Origin: Durusdinium trenchii
Lineage: Eukaryota > Sar > Dinophyceae > Suessiales > Symbiodiniaceae
NCBI GenBank assembly: GCA_963970005.1
Contig: CAXAMN010029039.1
Coordinates: 1 to 64,000 of the forward strand
Direction: 5' to 3'
DNA length: 64,000 nt
Positions 10,685 through 19,539 of this stretch are shown here, piece after piece. The notes under the pieces are model-generated. The model had not been told where the DNA came from and searched no databases. It saw only the letters and a program-made list of their open reading frames with translations. The position numbers and the translations under genes are program-made. The stretch's first letter is position 1; every line of letters starts with the position of its first letter.

Positions 10685-10798
10685 TGTTTGTATGTACAGC
10701 CCATATATACTCCGCTATAGGTACTGCAGACACGTGACTCTTGACGTATTTTGGCTCAAGGGAAAAAGGCGTTCCGTAACGTCGAAACCTCGTTTTCA
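10685..10798 (+). repeat. 5' LTR, 114 bp
   Basis: Starts TG and ends CA, and is identical over all 114 bases to 18539-18652. It contains a TATATA stretch (10703-10708) that could serve as a promoter. It also contains ATTTTGGCTCAAG (10748-10760), which equals the 3' end of the dinoflagellate spliced leader. It is very short for a copia LTR. Identical LTRs imply recent insertion or gene conversion. Confidence 0.95.
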
Positions 10799-12264
10799 TG
10801 GTAGCGCACGAGTCCGGTGAAAGTGACAGGGACAAAGCGCTGCGCATAAAGGAAGAAAGACATAGCAAAGTCGAGAGCTCCGAGGAGGAGGAGCTGGGAA
10901 TCTCGGGAGCGGCAGCTTCTGCCGCCCCGAGTGGAAAAGAAGAAGGAGGAAAAGGAAAAGAGGAGGAGACAGAGCCTTTGCCAGCCACATCAGCGGCGGA
11001 ACCAGCCGCAAACACCACTCCGGCGGTTGTAGAAACTGCCGAAACAACATCAGCGGTCGAAGGAACCGCGGAAACAAAAGAAGAAGAAGAAAAGACTACA
11101 AAAGAGAAAGAAGGAGGAGAAGAAGAAAAGCCTGAGCAAGACCCCATAGTAGAGCCAGAGGCTGAAGCGACTGATCCAGTCGCGCAGCCATCCTCATCTG
11201 GCCGAGTGATCGCCGACTTCCAAACCTCCCCAGAAGGTGTCAAAACAGGTTGGGAGGTTCGTGGCATTCACGCCAAATATACCCCAGCCAAAGTTGATCC
11301 CAAAGCACCTTGGAGGGTAAAGAAGAACATTTGGGGACAGGTCAAGAAGCATCCAGAGCCACAATCCGGATTTCGACTTCGAAGCAAGACTTCGCTTCAG
11401 TACCGGAGGCTCAAGGACCTGGTCAGGCTGGAGAAGAAGAAGGGTGTCATCACAGAGGATCTGAGGAGGCGCATCAAAGAGTTCGGAAAGGGGCGCACTC
11501 CACAAGAGATCAAAGAAGAGCGGGAAGAGCAGAAGGTCCGCAATCAAGAGAAGCGGACCAAGAAAAGGAAGACCTCAGAAGCGGCTGATCCAGCCGAGGA
11601 GGAGGAGGTCGAAGAAGAAGAAGAGTCGGTGAGCCATCCAAGTCCGGTCCGACAGCCTCGAACACCGGACGGGCCACCGCCGGCTAAGCGACCGCAAACC
11701 CGCGACACCCAGCGGGGACGGGCGGTCTGGGGGCGTGCACTGGAGTTGAACCTCCGCATCGTCGCCCTAGCCAACGAACGGGCCCAGCGATTGACGATAG
11801 AAAATTGGAAATTAGAGAGCCCGTTCCAAGTGCGAAAGTTTGCGGCCGACGAACTTTGCGAGCAGCGGAATCTCAAGGGCACCGTTGCATTGGCCGCCAT
11901 TCGCGAATTGTGGAAGACCCCCAACGAACAAGGAAAAAGAGGATCCAACGAGGCCTGTAGTTCTTGTGACGAACGGCGGCAGGCACAGCTGCCGGTGGTG
12001 AAGGACTACATCAAACGGCGAGGACTTAAGGGACCTGCCGTTCTTGGATCGAGCGCCAAGTCCAAAGCGGCGCCGGCTGTGAGCCTGACACCTGGGCCGA
12101 AAGTGAAGGCCAAATCAAAGGCCGGACCAAAAGGAAAGGCCAAACCATCCGCCGCGCCAAAAGTAGCGGCTGAAGCGAAGGCCACAACTGTGGGTCGTCG
12201 CCCGGAGGAACTCACGCGGACTACTGTTGAAGTCCGCGGAGTGCCAAAACCCTCCGATCCTTGA
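10798..12264 (+). CDS. Copia accessory ORF1 (charged, upstream of gag)
   Basis: 488 codons. Its ATG overlaps the last base of the 5' LTR. Residues 1-140 are Glu/Ala/Thr-rich and acidic. Residues about 145-265 are basic, with a helical Lys/Arg/Glu section and the run KRTKKRK near 255-261. An acidic stretch follows. Residues about 310-400 look globular (RALELNLRIVALANERAQRL). The last 80 residues are a Lys/Ala/Pro tail (KVKAKSKAGPKGKAKPSAAP) of the kind seen in histone H1-like and other DNA-binding tails. It is not a recognisable Gag; Gag is in the next ORF. It lies in the same reading frame as gag-pol, separated by TGA, 63 further bases, a second TGA and 12 bases. A chromatin-targeting or nucleic-acid-binding role is inference only. 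Confidence 0.8.
   Translation: MVAHESGESDRDKALRIKEERHSKVESSEEEELGISGAAASAAPSGKEEGGKGKEEETEPLPATSAAEPAANTTPAVVETAETTSAVEGTAETKEEEEKTTKEKEGGEEEKPEQDPIVEPEAEATDPVAQPSSSGRVIADFQTSPEGVKTGWEVRGIHAKYTPAKVDPKAPWRVKKNIWGQVKKHPEPQSGFRLRSKTSLQYRRLKDLVRLEKKKGVITEDLRRRIKEFGKGRTPQEIKEEREEQKVRNQEKRTKKRKTSEAADPAEEEEVEEEEESVSHPSPVRQPRTPDGPPPAKRPQTRDTQRGRAVWGRALELNLRIVALANERAQRLTIENWKLESPFQVRKFAADELCEQRNLKGTVALAAIRELWKTPNEQGKRGSNEACSSCDERRQAQLPVVKDYIKRRGLKGPAVLGSSAKSKAAPAVSLTPGPKVKAKSKAGPKGKAKPSAAPKVAAEAKATTVGRRPEELTRTTVEVRGVPKPSDP
10799..10817 (+). promoter_or_regulatory. Candidate primer-binding site
   Basis: TGGTAGCGCACGAGTCCGG begins on the base after the LTR. The leading TGG would pair with the CCA end of a tRNA. 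The tRNA could not be identified, and copia-type elements may instead prime from an internal tRNA fragment. Confidence 0.5.
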
Positions 12265-12339
12265 CCGGGCGAACCGCCCGCGACTGCCGCTGGAAAAGGA
12301 GTGAGCGGCAGCAGCAGCAGGGGTTGAGGGCAGGAAACC

Positions 12340-15300
12340 ATGGAACAACAGATCCAACAATTGAGTGACATGGTACTTCAACTCCAACAGAACCAAGCGA
12401 GGTTGGAGCAAGAGAATCAAGTGTTGAGGGAGTCTCAAGGTGGGGTATCAATGCTAGCTTCAGCTGTAGGAGAATTGGCTAAAAGCCTTGAGAGGAAAGA
12501 TGATAGGAAGAAGTCCCAAATCCTCATGGACACCAAAGGGTTAGGACGCCCCGAAAGTTTTGGAAATGTTGAAGGGGATTTTCGAAAATGGGCCAGGAGC
12601 ATTGATAACCTGTTCATAACTACTTTTGGGAGAGAGTTCATTGAAGTCCTGGAGTATATTTTGGAGCAGGAAGACGCGATTGAAATGAGTGCTATGGAGT
12701 CCGCGTTTGGGACTGGAACCATAGCAGCCATCGATGATTTGGAGGATAAAGCTGATCAAATTCATCGCGTGCTCCTGACCCTGACCTCGGGTGAAACAGA
12801 GGATTTGATGGTAGGAGCTTCAAATGGGTTTGAAGCATATCGGCGAGTTCACCGCCGTTGGGATCCCCGAACCTCGGGACGGAAACGCAATATACTTCGA
12901 GCGATTCTCCAACCGGAGAGAGTCAAGACATGGGCCGCGGTGAGGCCAGCGATCGAACAGCTCGAAGAGCTCATCAGGCGGTACGAGTCTCGGAGGAGCG
13001 CCGCAGGGATTAGGGAAACCCTATCGGACGATATCAAGTCCGCTTCATTGGAGATGCTGGTACCCCCAGATTTGGAGAAACATCTTTTGTTGAACAAGAG
13101 TAGATTGACAACCTATTCGTTGATCAAACAGGAGATCGAACTTGTCATTGAAACATCCCTCACATCAAAGTCATCTGTTCCAAAACCAGGTTCATCAAGT
13201 TCGAGTTATCAAGGACCTCAACCCATGGACGTCGATTCGATAGGACAATGGATTGCAAGCCTAGTTAAAGGAAAAGGTAAAGGAAAAGGTAAACAGGCCA
13301 AAGGTGATGGAAAGAAAGGCTCAAGCAAAGGGGGTTCAAGTAAAGGCTCAAACCCGGCTCAAGATATTACCTGCTACAATTGCGGTAAGAAAGGACACCG
13401 AGCGGCCGATTGCTGGAGCAAGAAACGGCCGGATGGAAAAGGCGATAAGTGGTCAGGTTCAGGCAAAGGAGATAAGAGTGGTAAAGGTGGCAAAGGCAAC
13501 AAAGGCAAAGGTGGAAAAGGCGGCAAAGGCAAAGCCGCAGGAAGTATGGAAGAGATGGACGAACCGGATGAAGGCATTGAGCCAGCTCCGGAAGCCGATG
13601 TCGGCATGCTCATGGCAGACTTGAGTGGAATTGGAATGGCAGATACCTCATCCGCCGAAGAATGGATGAAGTTTAACCTGGACACTGGAGCAGCCCAGAC
13701 AGCCATCCCGAATGGCTGGGAGGATCGAGTGGTTGTCAGTGAAGGCAACGGAGTTGTGTTCAAGACTGCATCAGGAGAGTTGGTGCCCAGTCAGGGCATT
13801 GGAACCTTTGAAGGGTTCGACGAGAGCGGCAACAAATGCCGTGTGAAAGGTTCAATGGCTGATGTTCATAAGCCATTGATTTCAGCATCCAAGTGCTTAG
13901 GCTTTGGAAGGATTGCAGTTCTTGATGCAAAAGGCGGAAACTTGATTCCGCAAGGGTCCAAAGTTGGACAGGCTGTCCAGGCGATCCTGGAGAAAGCGAA
14001 CGCTGCAGAGCAGCGGAGCTGGATCCCTGTATATCAGGAGCAGGGAGTTTACAACTTCTACTTGAGGAAGCCAGGGTATAAACCGACAAAGGAATGCTGT
14101 GGCATCGCAGAGTTGAACGCCACAGGAGAGAGAGGAGATGCCTCTATGGATTCAGGCCGACCTGGTCCAGAGGGGCGAGAAGAGGATGATGAGTTGGAAT
14201 TAGTTGATGAGGTTGAGAAACCCATCCAGATAAGAGCACCGGAGGACCCAACTCCGGCTGAGATCGAAGAGCACGAGGCGACAGGCCATGTGCAATATCG
14301 AAGTTGGTGCCGGCATTGCATTGCTGGACGGGCTGTGGGACAGCCACATCGGACGAGGTCCGAGGAAGAGAAGGCCAAGAGCCTTGCGCCCACAGTGGCA
14401 ATGGACTACACGTTCATGTCACGGGGCGGTGTGGAGGACGAGCGAGTGAAGCCGATCCTCGTAGTGAAGGATGAGAGGACACAGTCCTTAGCGGCGACCT
14501 TCGTGGACTCGAAGGGAGCGACGCCGTATGCAGTGAAGTTCGTGGCGAACTTCCTGAAGAACTTGGGACACCGCAAGGTGGTTCTCAAGTCAGATGGTGA
14601 GCCATCAGTGGTAGCCTTGAAAGAGGCAGCGGCGAAAGAAACCGGCATAGACTGGGTTTCGGAAGAGTCGCCAGTAGGAGACCATCAAGCAAATGGTCTG
14701 GCAGAGAACGCCTGCAAGGAGGTCAAACGTCAAGTACGAGTCCTCCGCAGTGCGTTGGAAGAGCAGCTCGGCAAAGAGCTCAAAGATGATGATCCTGCAT
14801 TGGCATGGCTGCCAAGACAGGCAGGAGACCTGTTGAGCAGGTACAAGAAAGGTCAAGATGGCAGAACGCCTGAGGCCAGGAGATGTGGAAAGCAATGGCG
14901 AAAACCTGCCATAGCTTTTGGTGAACGCCTATACTTTAGAGAAGTAGGCGAGGGAGTTCGCATCCTGAAAGAAGGACGCTATGTAGGGCACCATGGCCGA
15001 ACAGGATCCATTTTGGTGATGACGGCCGATGGCGTGCGAAGAGGCACAGGAATCCGGCGGCTGAGTTCAGCCGACCGCTGGGACCCAAGTGATTGGGACC
15101 TTTTGCGGGGCTTACCGTGGGAACATTCCGCGGCAAGGCCTGCCGGTGAGCAGTTGATGCTCGAAGAGCGCCTTGTGGTACCACCTCCCAAGGAGGAACG
15201 AGTGGCACCACCGCAGCAGAGGCGAGTGTACATCAGGAGAGAGGATGTGCACAAGCATGGAGCCACAGAAGGCTGCCCAGGATGCAAGTGCATCTTGGAA

Positions 15301-18300
15301 GACAGGAGGACGACCTTGCCGCACACAGAGGCGTGCAGAGCAAGGATCACCGAAGCAATGGAAAAGGATGAAGCTGGGCAAGCGAGACTTGAAGCCCATG
15401 CAAAGAAGAGGAAAGAACGGCAACAGCTTGACACTGTGAAGCCGAAAGTCGTGGCCGACAAAGACTCCGACATCCCAGCCGAAGACGCGGCTGGGGAACC
15501 AGAAAAGAAGGAAGAAGCAACGAGCGCAGGGTCGGGAAGCTCACCGCCAGCAGCAGCAGAGGGTGAGAAAACCTATCCCGATGACCCGAAAGAGAGATAT
15601 GAGATGAAGAGGCAAGCAGCCGAAATAGAGAAGAAGCCAGTGGCGAAAGCCAAGGTAGCAACAGAGCCCAAGAAGAGAACAGGAGAACTTCGGATAGATC
15701 CACCTGGGGCAAAGGTCAAGCCGAATCCAGTTCAAGGAACAAAGAGGTCCGCAGAGACCGCCGTAGAAGACCTTGATCCCAGAGTGGAAGAGAGTCCAAA
15801 GAAAACGTCTCAGTTTTCACATGTTCCAGAAACACCACCAGCAGGGTGGAGGCCAGATGCAGCCAGCTTAGTAAAAGAGAAGGAGATCGCAAAGCAGCAT
15901 CTGAAGAAGATCATTCAAGGAACCTATGAGGCGAGCGGCATTGAGATCTCTGAGCAAGAGATCGGAGACATCGCTCATTTGAGCATGCAGATGTCAGCAG
16001 TAGATATCATGGAGATCTACTCGCCCAAGAGGTTCACTGCGCTTGCAGAGCGCTACAAGTTGCGACCGGGTTTTGCGGTCGACTTGAATGAAATGAAAAG
16101 TGATGGAACATACTGGGACTTGAACAAGCCTGAAGATGTTCAAGAAGTGCATGACATCCTTGAAAAGGACGAACCGGCGCTTTTGACTGGTTCGCCACCG
16201 TGCCATATGTTCTCGCAGCTCCAGAACCTCAACTGGAGAAGCATGGCACCGGATGTCCGGAGGAGGAAAATGGACGAAGCCGTCCACCATCTTCATACGA
16301 GCGTAGAGCTGTATGTCAAGCAGCATCGCTCAGGGAGAAAATTCCTCCACGAGGCACCTTGGTCCGCGACCAGTTGGAAGGATGAGAAAGTCGCGGCCTT
16401 AGCAGAGGAAGATGGAGTGTTCATAGTGAAGGGTCCAATGTGCAGGTGGCAAATGATGGCCACCGACCGAAGAGGACTCCAAGGCACTGGCTATGTGAGA
16501 AAGGAGACCGGTTGGATGACCAATGACGAAGGGTTAGCCAGAGTCTTGCAAGGAGTCTGCTCGAACGAGTCGGGCAAAGGACCATGGCACCGACACGTCC
16601 ATCTGATCGGAGGCATTGCAAGGCAAGCAGCGGTATACCCACCGCCGCTCGTGAAGGCAGTGCTGAGGAGCCTGCGTGACACACTAGCTGAGAAAGGTGA
16701 GTTGAACACCTTTGATTTGTTTGCAGCCGGCCCAGTTCCAGAGATGCCTCTGATGGACCCTGAGTTCGAAGAAGTTTATATGGATGATGTGAACGGCGGC
16801 ATTTTGCCAGCCGAGAAAGTGAAAGAGGCAAGACGCCTTGAAATGAATTATTTGAAAGAAAAGCATGGTGTTTATGTGACCCGGCCGAGAGCCGAATGTT
16901 TTGAGGAAACAGGGAAACCCCCGATTCCAGTCAGATGGTTGGACACCAACAAGGGAGATCCAACAAACCCGAACTATAGGAGCCGATTAGTTGTGCGTGA
17001 GATAAAGGCAAGAAAGACCAAAGAAGAACAATTGCCAGCCAACTTGCTTTTCAGCAGCACGCCACCATTGGAGGCGATGAGACTGCTGTGCTCGTTGTGG
17101 GCAACAAAGAGAAAGTCCTGCCACAACCAGCCGCTGAAGCTGGGCTTGTGGGACATCTCACGAGCACACTTTTATGGAACTCCAAAGAGAAAGATCTACA
17201 TAGAGCTGCCGCCTGAGGACGAAGCCAGCAAAGATGGACAAACCTGTGGACTTCTCGTGAAGTCGATGTATGGAACACAGGATGCTCCAAATATCTGGCA
17301 GACGCACTACACAGAGACTCTGCAGAAAGCTGGTTTCCGCAGAGGCTTGTCAAATGCGTCAGTCTTCTACCAAGAAGCTTGGGACGTCAGAGTGATGGTG
17401 CATGGAGATGACTTCCTAGCACTTGGGGACGCCCAACACTTGGAGAAGCTCAGCCAAGTCCTCAAAGATGCCTATGAGCTGAAATGTCTCGGAATTCTTG
17501 GAGACGAGGATGGAGACCGAACAGAAGCTCATTTTCTGAATCGGTTAATCCGAGTCGAAAAGAAGAACGGCAAAGGATCAATTGTGATCGAAGCCGATCG
17601 GAGACATGTTGATCTTTTGATCCAGGCATTTGGTCTGGAGAAGGCAAATGGTGTAGAATCACCAGATGTCAAGAAGTCGGCAGATCAGCAGATGCTGGAA
17701 AGCCGCAGTCCGCTGCTTGATAAGAGCGAGGCATCGAAGTATCGTTCAGCAACGATGCGTGCTGCGTACTTGTCCCAAGATCGACTTGATATTGGGCACG
17801 CAGTCAAGAACCTTGCTCGAGGTATGGTATCACCAACAGAAGCCAAACTTGCTGGCTTGAAGCGTCTCATCAGGTACTTGAAGAAATACCCTGATGTTGG
17901 GCAATGTTTTGGTTCGCAGCAGACACCCTCAAGGCTGAGGGTGCAGGTCGATGCCGACCATGGTGGTGACGCTGTGACACGCAAAAGCACGACTGGCATG
18001 GTTGCTATGTACGGCATGCATGTGTTGAAACACAGTAGTAACATCCAATCCACTGTAGCCCTTTCTACAGGTGAAAGTGAGTACTATGCACTTGTGAAGG
18101 GAGGATCTGTGGGCTTAGGCCTCCAAAGCCTATGCGCAGACCTTGGTTTGGATTTGGGAGTCACCATCGAGGGCGATTCCAATGCAGCCAAAGGAACTGT
18201 GAATAGAGTGGGTTTGGGTAAAGCCAGACACATCCAAACTCGCTACCTATGGTTGCAAGAAAGGGTTGCCGAAGGCCACTTGAAGGTGCACCACGTTCCA

Positions 18301-18429
18301 GGAGTCAAGAACAAAGCCGATGTTTTGACCAAGTCGGTTCCTGGGGTGCAGCTTCGCAAAACCATGGAGGACCTGCAATATGCATTCCTCAGCAAGCGAA
18401 GCAAAGGACAGTTAGATGTTTTGGAGTAA
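12340..18429 (+). CDS. Copia Gag-Pol polyprotein with methyltransferase-like block
   Basis: 2029 codons with no internal stop. Gag with an N-terminal coiled coil, about residues 1-330. CCHC zinc knuckle at C345-C348-H353-C358. Aspartic protease D-T-G at 448-450. Pre-integrase H645-H650-C657-C660. Integrase D689-D752-E789 (36 residues between the last two). A Cys-rich patch near residue 985 (GCPGCKC ... H ... C). An insert at about 1215-1400 with GSPPCHMFS (C1288) and HEAPW (1337-1341), resembling motifs IV and VI of cytosine-C5 methyltransferases. Reverse transcriptase with D1605 and the H-G-D-D box at 1688-1691 in place of the usual YVDD. RNase H with D1871, E1912/E1914 and D1946 and the typical TGESEYYAL. 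The polyprotein is presumably cut by its own protease. All catalytic residues looked for are present, so the copy may be active. Confidence 0.95.
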   Translation: MEQQIQQLSDMVLQLQQNQARLEQENQVLRESQGGVSMLASAVGELAKSLERKDDRKKSQILMDTKGLGRPESFGNVEGDFRKWARSIDNLFITTFGREFIEVLEYILEQEDAIEMSAMESAFGTGTIAAIDDLEDKADQIHRVLLTLTSGETEDLMVGASNGFEAYRRVHRRWDPRTSGRKRNILRAILQPERVKTWAAVRPAIEQLEELIRRYESRRSAAGIRETLSDDIKSASLEMLVPPDLEKHLLLNKSRLTTYSLIKQEIELVIETSLTSKSSVPKPGSSSSSYQGPQPMDVDSIGQWIASLVKGKGKGKGKQAKGDGKKGSSKGGSSKGSNPAQDITCYNCGKKGHRAADCWSKKRPDGKGDKWSGSGKGDKSGKGGKGNKGKGGKGGKGKAAGSMEEMDEPDEGIEPAPEADVGMLMADLSGIGMADTSSAEEWMKFNLDTGAAQTAIPNGWEDRVVVSEGNGVVFKTASGELVPSQGIGTFEGFDESGNKCRVKGSMADVHKPLISASKCLGFGRIAVLDAKGGNLIPQGSKVGQAVQAILEKANAAEQRSWIPVYQEQGVYNFYLRKPGYKPTKECCGIAELNATGERGDASMDSGRPGPEGREEDDELELVDEVEKPIQIRAPEDPTPAEIEEHEATGHVQYRSWCRHCIAGRAVGQPHRTRSEEEKAKSLAPTVAMDYTFMSRGGVEDERVKPILVVKDERTQSLAATFVDSKGATPYAVKFVANFLKNLGHRKVVLKSDGEPSVVALKEAAAKETGIDWVSEESPVGDHQANGLAENACKEVKRQVRVLRSALEEQLGKELKDDDPALAWLPRQAGDLLSRYKKGQDGRTPEARRCGKQWRKPAIAFGERLYFREVGEGVRILKEGRYVGHHGRTGSILVMTADGVRRGTGIRRLSSADRWDPSDWDLLRGLPWEHSAARPAGEQLMLEERLVVPPPKEERVAPPQQRRVYIRREDVHKHGATEGCPGCKCILEDRRTTLPHTEACRARITEAMEKDEAGQARLEAHAKKRKERQQLDTVKPKVVADKDSDIPAEDAAGEPEKKEEATSAGSGSSPPAAAEGEKTYPDDPKERYEMKRQAAEIEKKPVAKAKVATEPKKRTGELRIDPPGAKVKPNPVQGTKRSAETAVEDLDPRVEESPKKTSQFSHVPETPPAGWRPDAASLVKEKEIAKQHLKKIIQGTYEASGIEISEQEIGDIAHLSMQMSAVDIMEIYSPKRFTALAERYKLRPGFAVDLNEMKSDGTYWDLNKPEDVQEVHDILEKDEPALLTGSPPCHMFSQLQNLNWRSMAPDVRRRKMDEAVHHLHTSVELYVKQHRSGRKFLHEAPWSATSWKDEKVAALAEEDGVFIVKGPMCRWQMMATDRRGLQGTGYVRKETGWMTNDEGLARVLQGVCSNESGKGPWHRHVHLIGGIARQAAVYPPPLVKAVLRSLRDTLAEKGELNTFDLFAAGPVPEMPLMDPEFEEVYMDDVNGGILPAEKVKEARRLEMNYLKEKHGVYVTRPRAECFEETGKPPIPVRWLDTNKGDPTNPNYRSRLVVREIKARKTKEEQLPANLLFSSTPPLEAMRLLCSLWATKRKSCHNQPLKLGLWDISRAHFYGTPKRKIYIELPPEDEASKDGQTCGLLVKSMYGTQDAPNIWQTHYTETLQKAGFRRGLSNASVFYQEAWDVRVMVHGDDFLALGDAQHLEKLSQVLKDAYELKCLGILGDEDGDRTEAHFLNRLIRVEKKNGKGSIVIEADRRHVDLLIQAFGLEKANGVESPDVKKSADQQMLESRSPLLDKSEASKYRSATMRAAYLSQDRLDIGHAVKNLARGMVSPTEAKLAGLKRLIRYLKKYPDVGQCFGSQQTPSRLRVQVDADHGGDAVTRKSTTGMVAMYGMHVLKHSSNIQSTVALSTGESEYYALVKGGSVGLGLQSLCADLGLDLGVTIEGDSNAAKGTVNRVGLGKARHIQTRYLWLQERVAEGHLKVHHVPGVKNKADVLTKSVPGVQLRKTMEDLQYAFLSKRSKGQLDVLE

Positions 18430-18527
18430 GGTCCCTGGCCAAGCTCCACTACCACAACTGAAAGTGGCTAAGCAGCGAGAGTTTCACATGTTTACTTTTA
18501 TGCTTGCGCAGCAGTACAGTGCTTTGC

Positions 18528-18538
18528 AAGAGGAGGAG
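18528..18538 (+). promoter_or_regulatory. Polypurine tract
   Basis: AAGAGGAGGAG lies directly before the 3' LTR, the position where plus-strand DNA synthesis is primed in LTR retrotransposons. Confidence 0.85.
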
Positions 18539-18652
18539 TGTTTGTATGTACAGCCCATATATACTCCGCTATAGGTACTGCAGACACGTGACTCTTGACG
18601 TATTTTGGCTCAAGGGAAAAAGGCGTTCCGTAACGTCGAAACCTCGTTTTCA
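18539..18652 (+). repeat. 3' LTR, 114 bp
   Basis: Identical to 10685-10798 over its full length. The spliced-leader-like ATTTTGGCTCAAG is at 18602-18614. The 109 bases between the gag-pol stop and the LTR hold only the polypurine tract. Confidence 0.95.
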
Positions 18653-18657
18653 CACCC
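18653..18657 (+). repeat. Target-site duplication, right copy
   Basis: CACCC, matching 10680-10684. Confidence 0.9.
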
Positions 18658-18736
18658 GTTCCATGTTTGCCTTCGAGGTTTTGCAAGGGCTTGTTCACTC
18701 TTGAACCCCTGTTCGCCCGACTCCACGTTTCTCCAG

Positions 18737-18799
18737 GCCATTGAGAAGCTGGATACCCAGCTCCAGGACGACTACAAGGCGGTCAAAGAGGCGGGAGGA
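18737..18799 (+). CDS. Coiled-coil exon 3' of the copia insertion
   Basis: Acceptor CTCCAG at 18731-18736, phase 0. Reads AIEKLDTQLQDDYKAVKEAG-G, with a GA donor proposed at 18800 (end uncertain; the frame stays open to about 18952). Joined to the exon ending at 10180 it gives one continuous amphipathic helix, which supports the copia element lying in the intron between them. Function unknown. Confidence 0.6.
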
Positions 18800-19410
18800 G
18801 ACCTCCGTTCGCCCCCGCCCGGATCGGCGAACCGCGGCGAACCGCGGCGAGAGTGGAAAACACCGGCTAACCGCGGATGGTGGATGCGAGGTGTTGCAGG
18901 TGTGGCAGAGAGATGCAGAGAGGGTGTTAGATTTTTTTTATTATGCAGATGATGAGGTGGAGATAGGTGTTGAACCATGAGATTGGCGCGAGCCTGTTTC
19001 TTTAAACTGCAGAGACTCTCGGATTGATCATGAAACACAGATCCCTTTGAGTAATAGACAATACTTCTATCTTACCAGGACCATCCGACCATTTGGGTGT
19101 CCTGGCTGGACTGCCCCTCACTACGATCTACACCCAGCTACCTGGGCAGTTAGCCGGTAGACTTCACCCCAGGCCACGGGCAGTATCCAGAAGACGCGGA
19201 GCGGACTGACCGATGCTGCTTGGTTGGAGAGGGAGAGCGAGGAGGTGATTGGGAGGAACATTGAGTTTCTGGGTGGGATGGGAGAATTTTGTAGAGGACA
19301 CAGAAGGAACATTAAGGAACCAAACCACCTACAAGAACAAATCATTACAGAGCTTCGATGGCACTGGCACCTGCATAGATGTCTCTCAGACAGATGGGGG
19401 TCCGGGGAAA
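18800..19410. other. Non-coding, with a dispersed repeat copy
   Basis: No exon recognised. ACCAGGACCATCCGACCAT at 19074-19092 is identical to 2164-2182 (left end of the MITE-like repeat), but no right arm was found here. Confidence 0.4.
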
Positions 19411-19539
19411 AAAATGAAAAAAGTTGATTGAGTGAAGTTTTCTAAACTAATATCATAGCAGTATAACAAATCAAAGTTTATTCAAAAACAACATAACAGT
19501 CCAAAAAAGTCAGTTTAAATATTCTTGATTGCTTCATTT

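Larger units (their letters stand above)
10685..18652 (+). mobile_element. Intact Ty1/copia-type LTR retrotransposon
   Basis: A 7968-bp element with identical 114-bp LTRs, TG...CA ends, a CACCC target duplication, a primer-binding-site candidate directly after the 5' LTR and a purine tract directly before the 3' LTR. It has two long undamaged open frames: an accessory ORF and gag-pol with domain order gag, zinc knuckle, protease, integrase, methyltransferase-like, reverse transcriptase, RNase H. Integrase before reverse transcriptase defines the copia order. It sits in the + orientation inside a phase-0 intron (10181-18736) between two coiled-coil exons. Without the element that intron would be about 583 bp. 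Confidence 0.95.
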
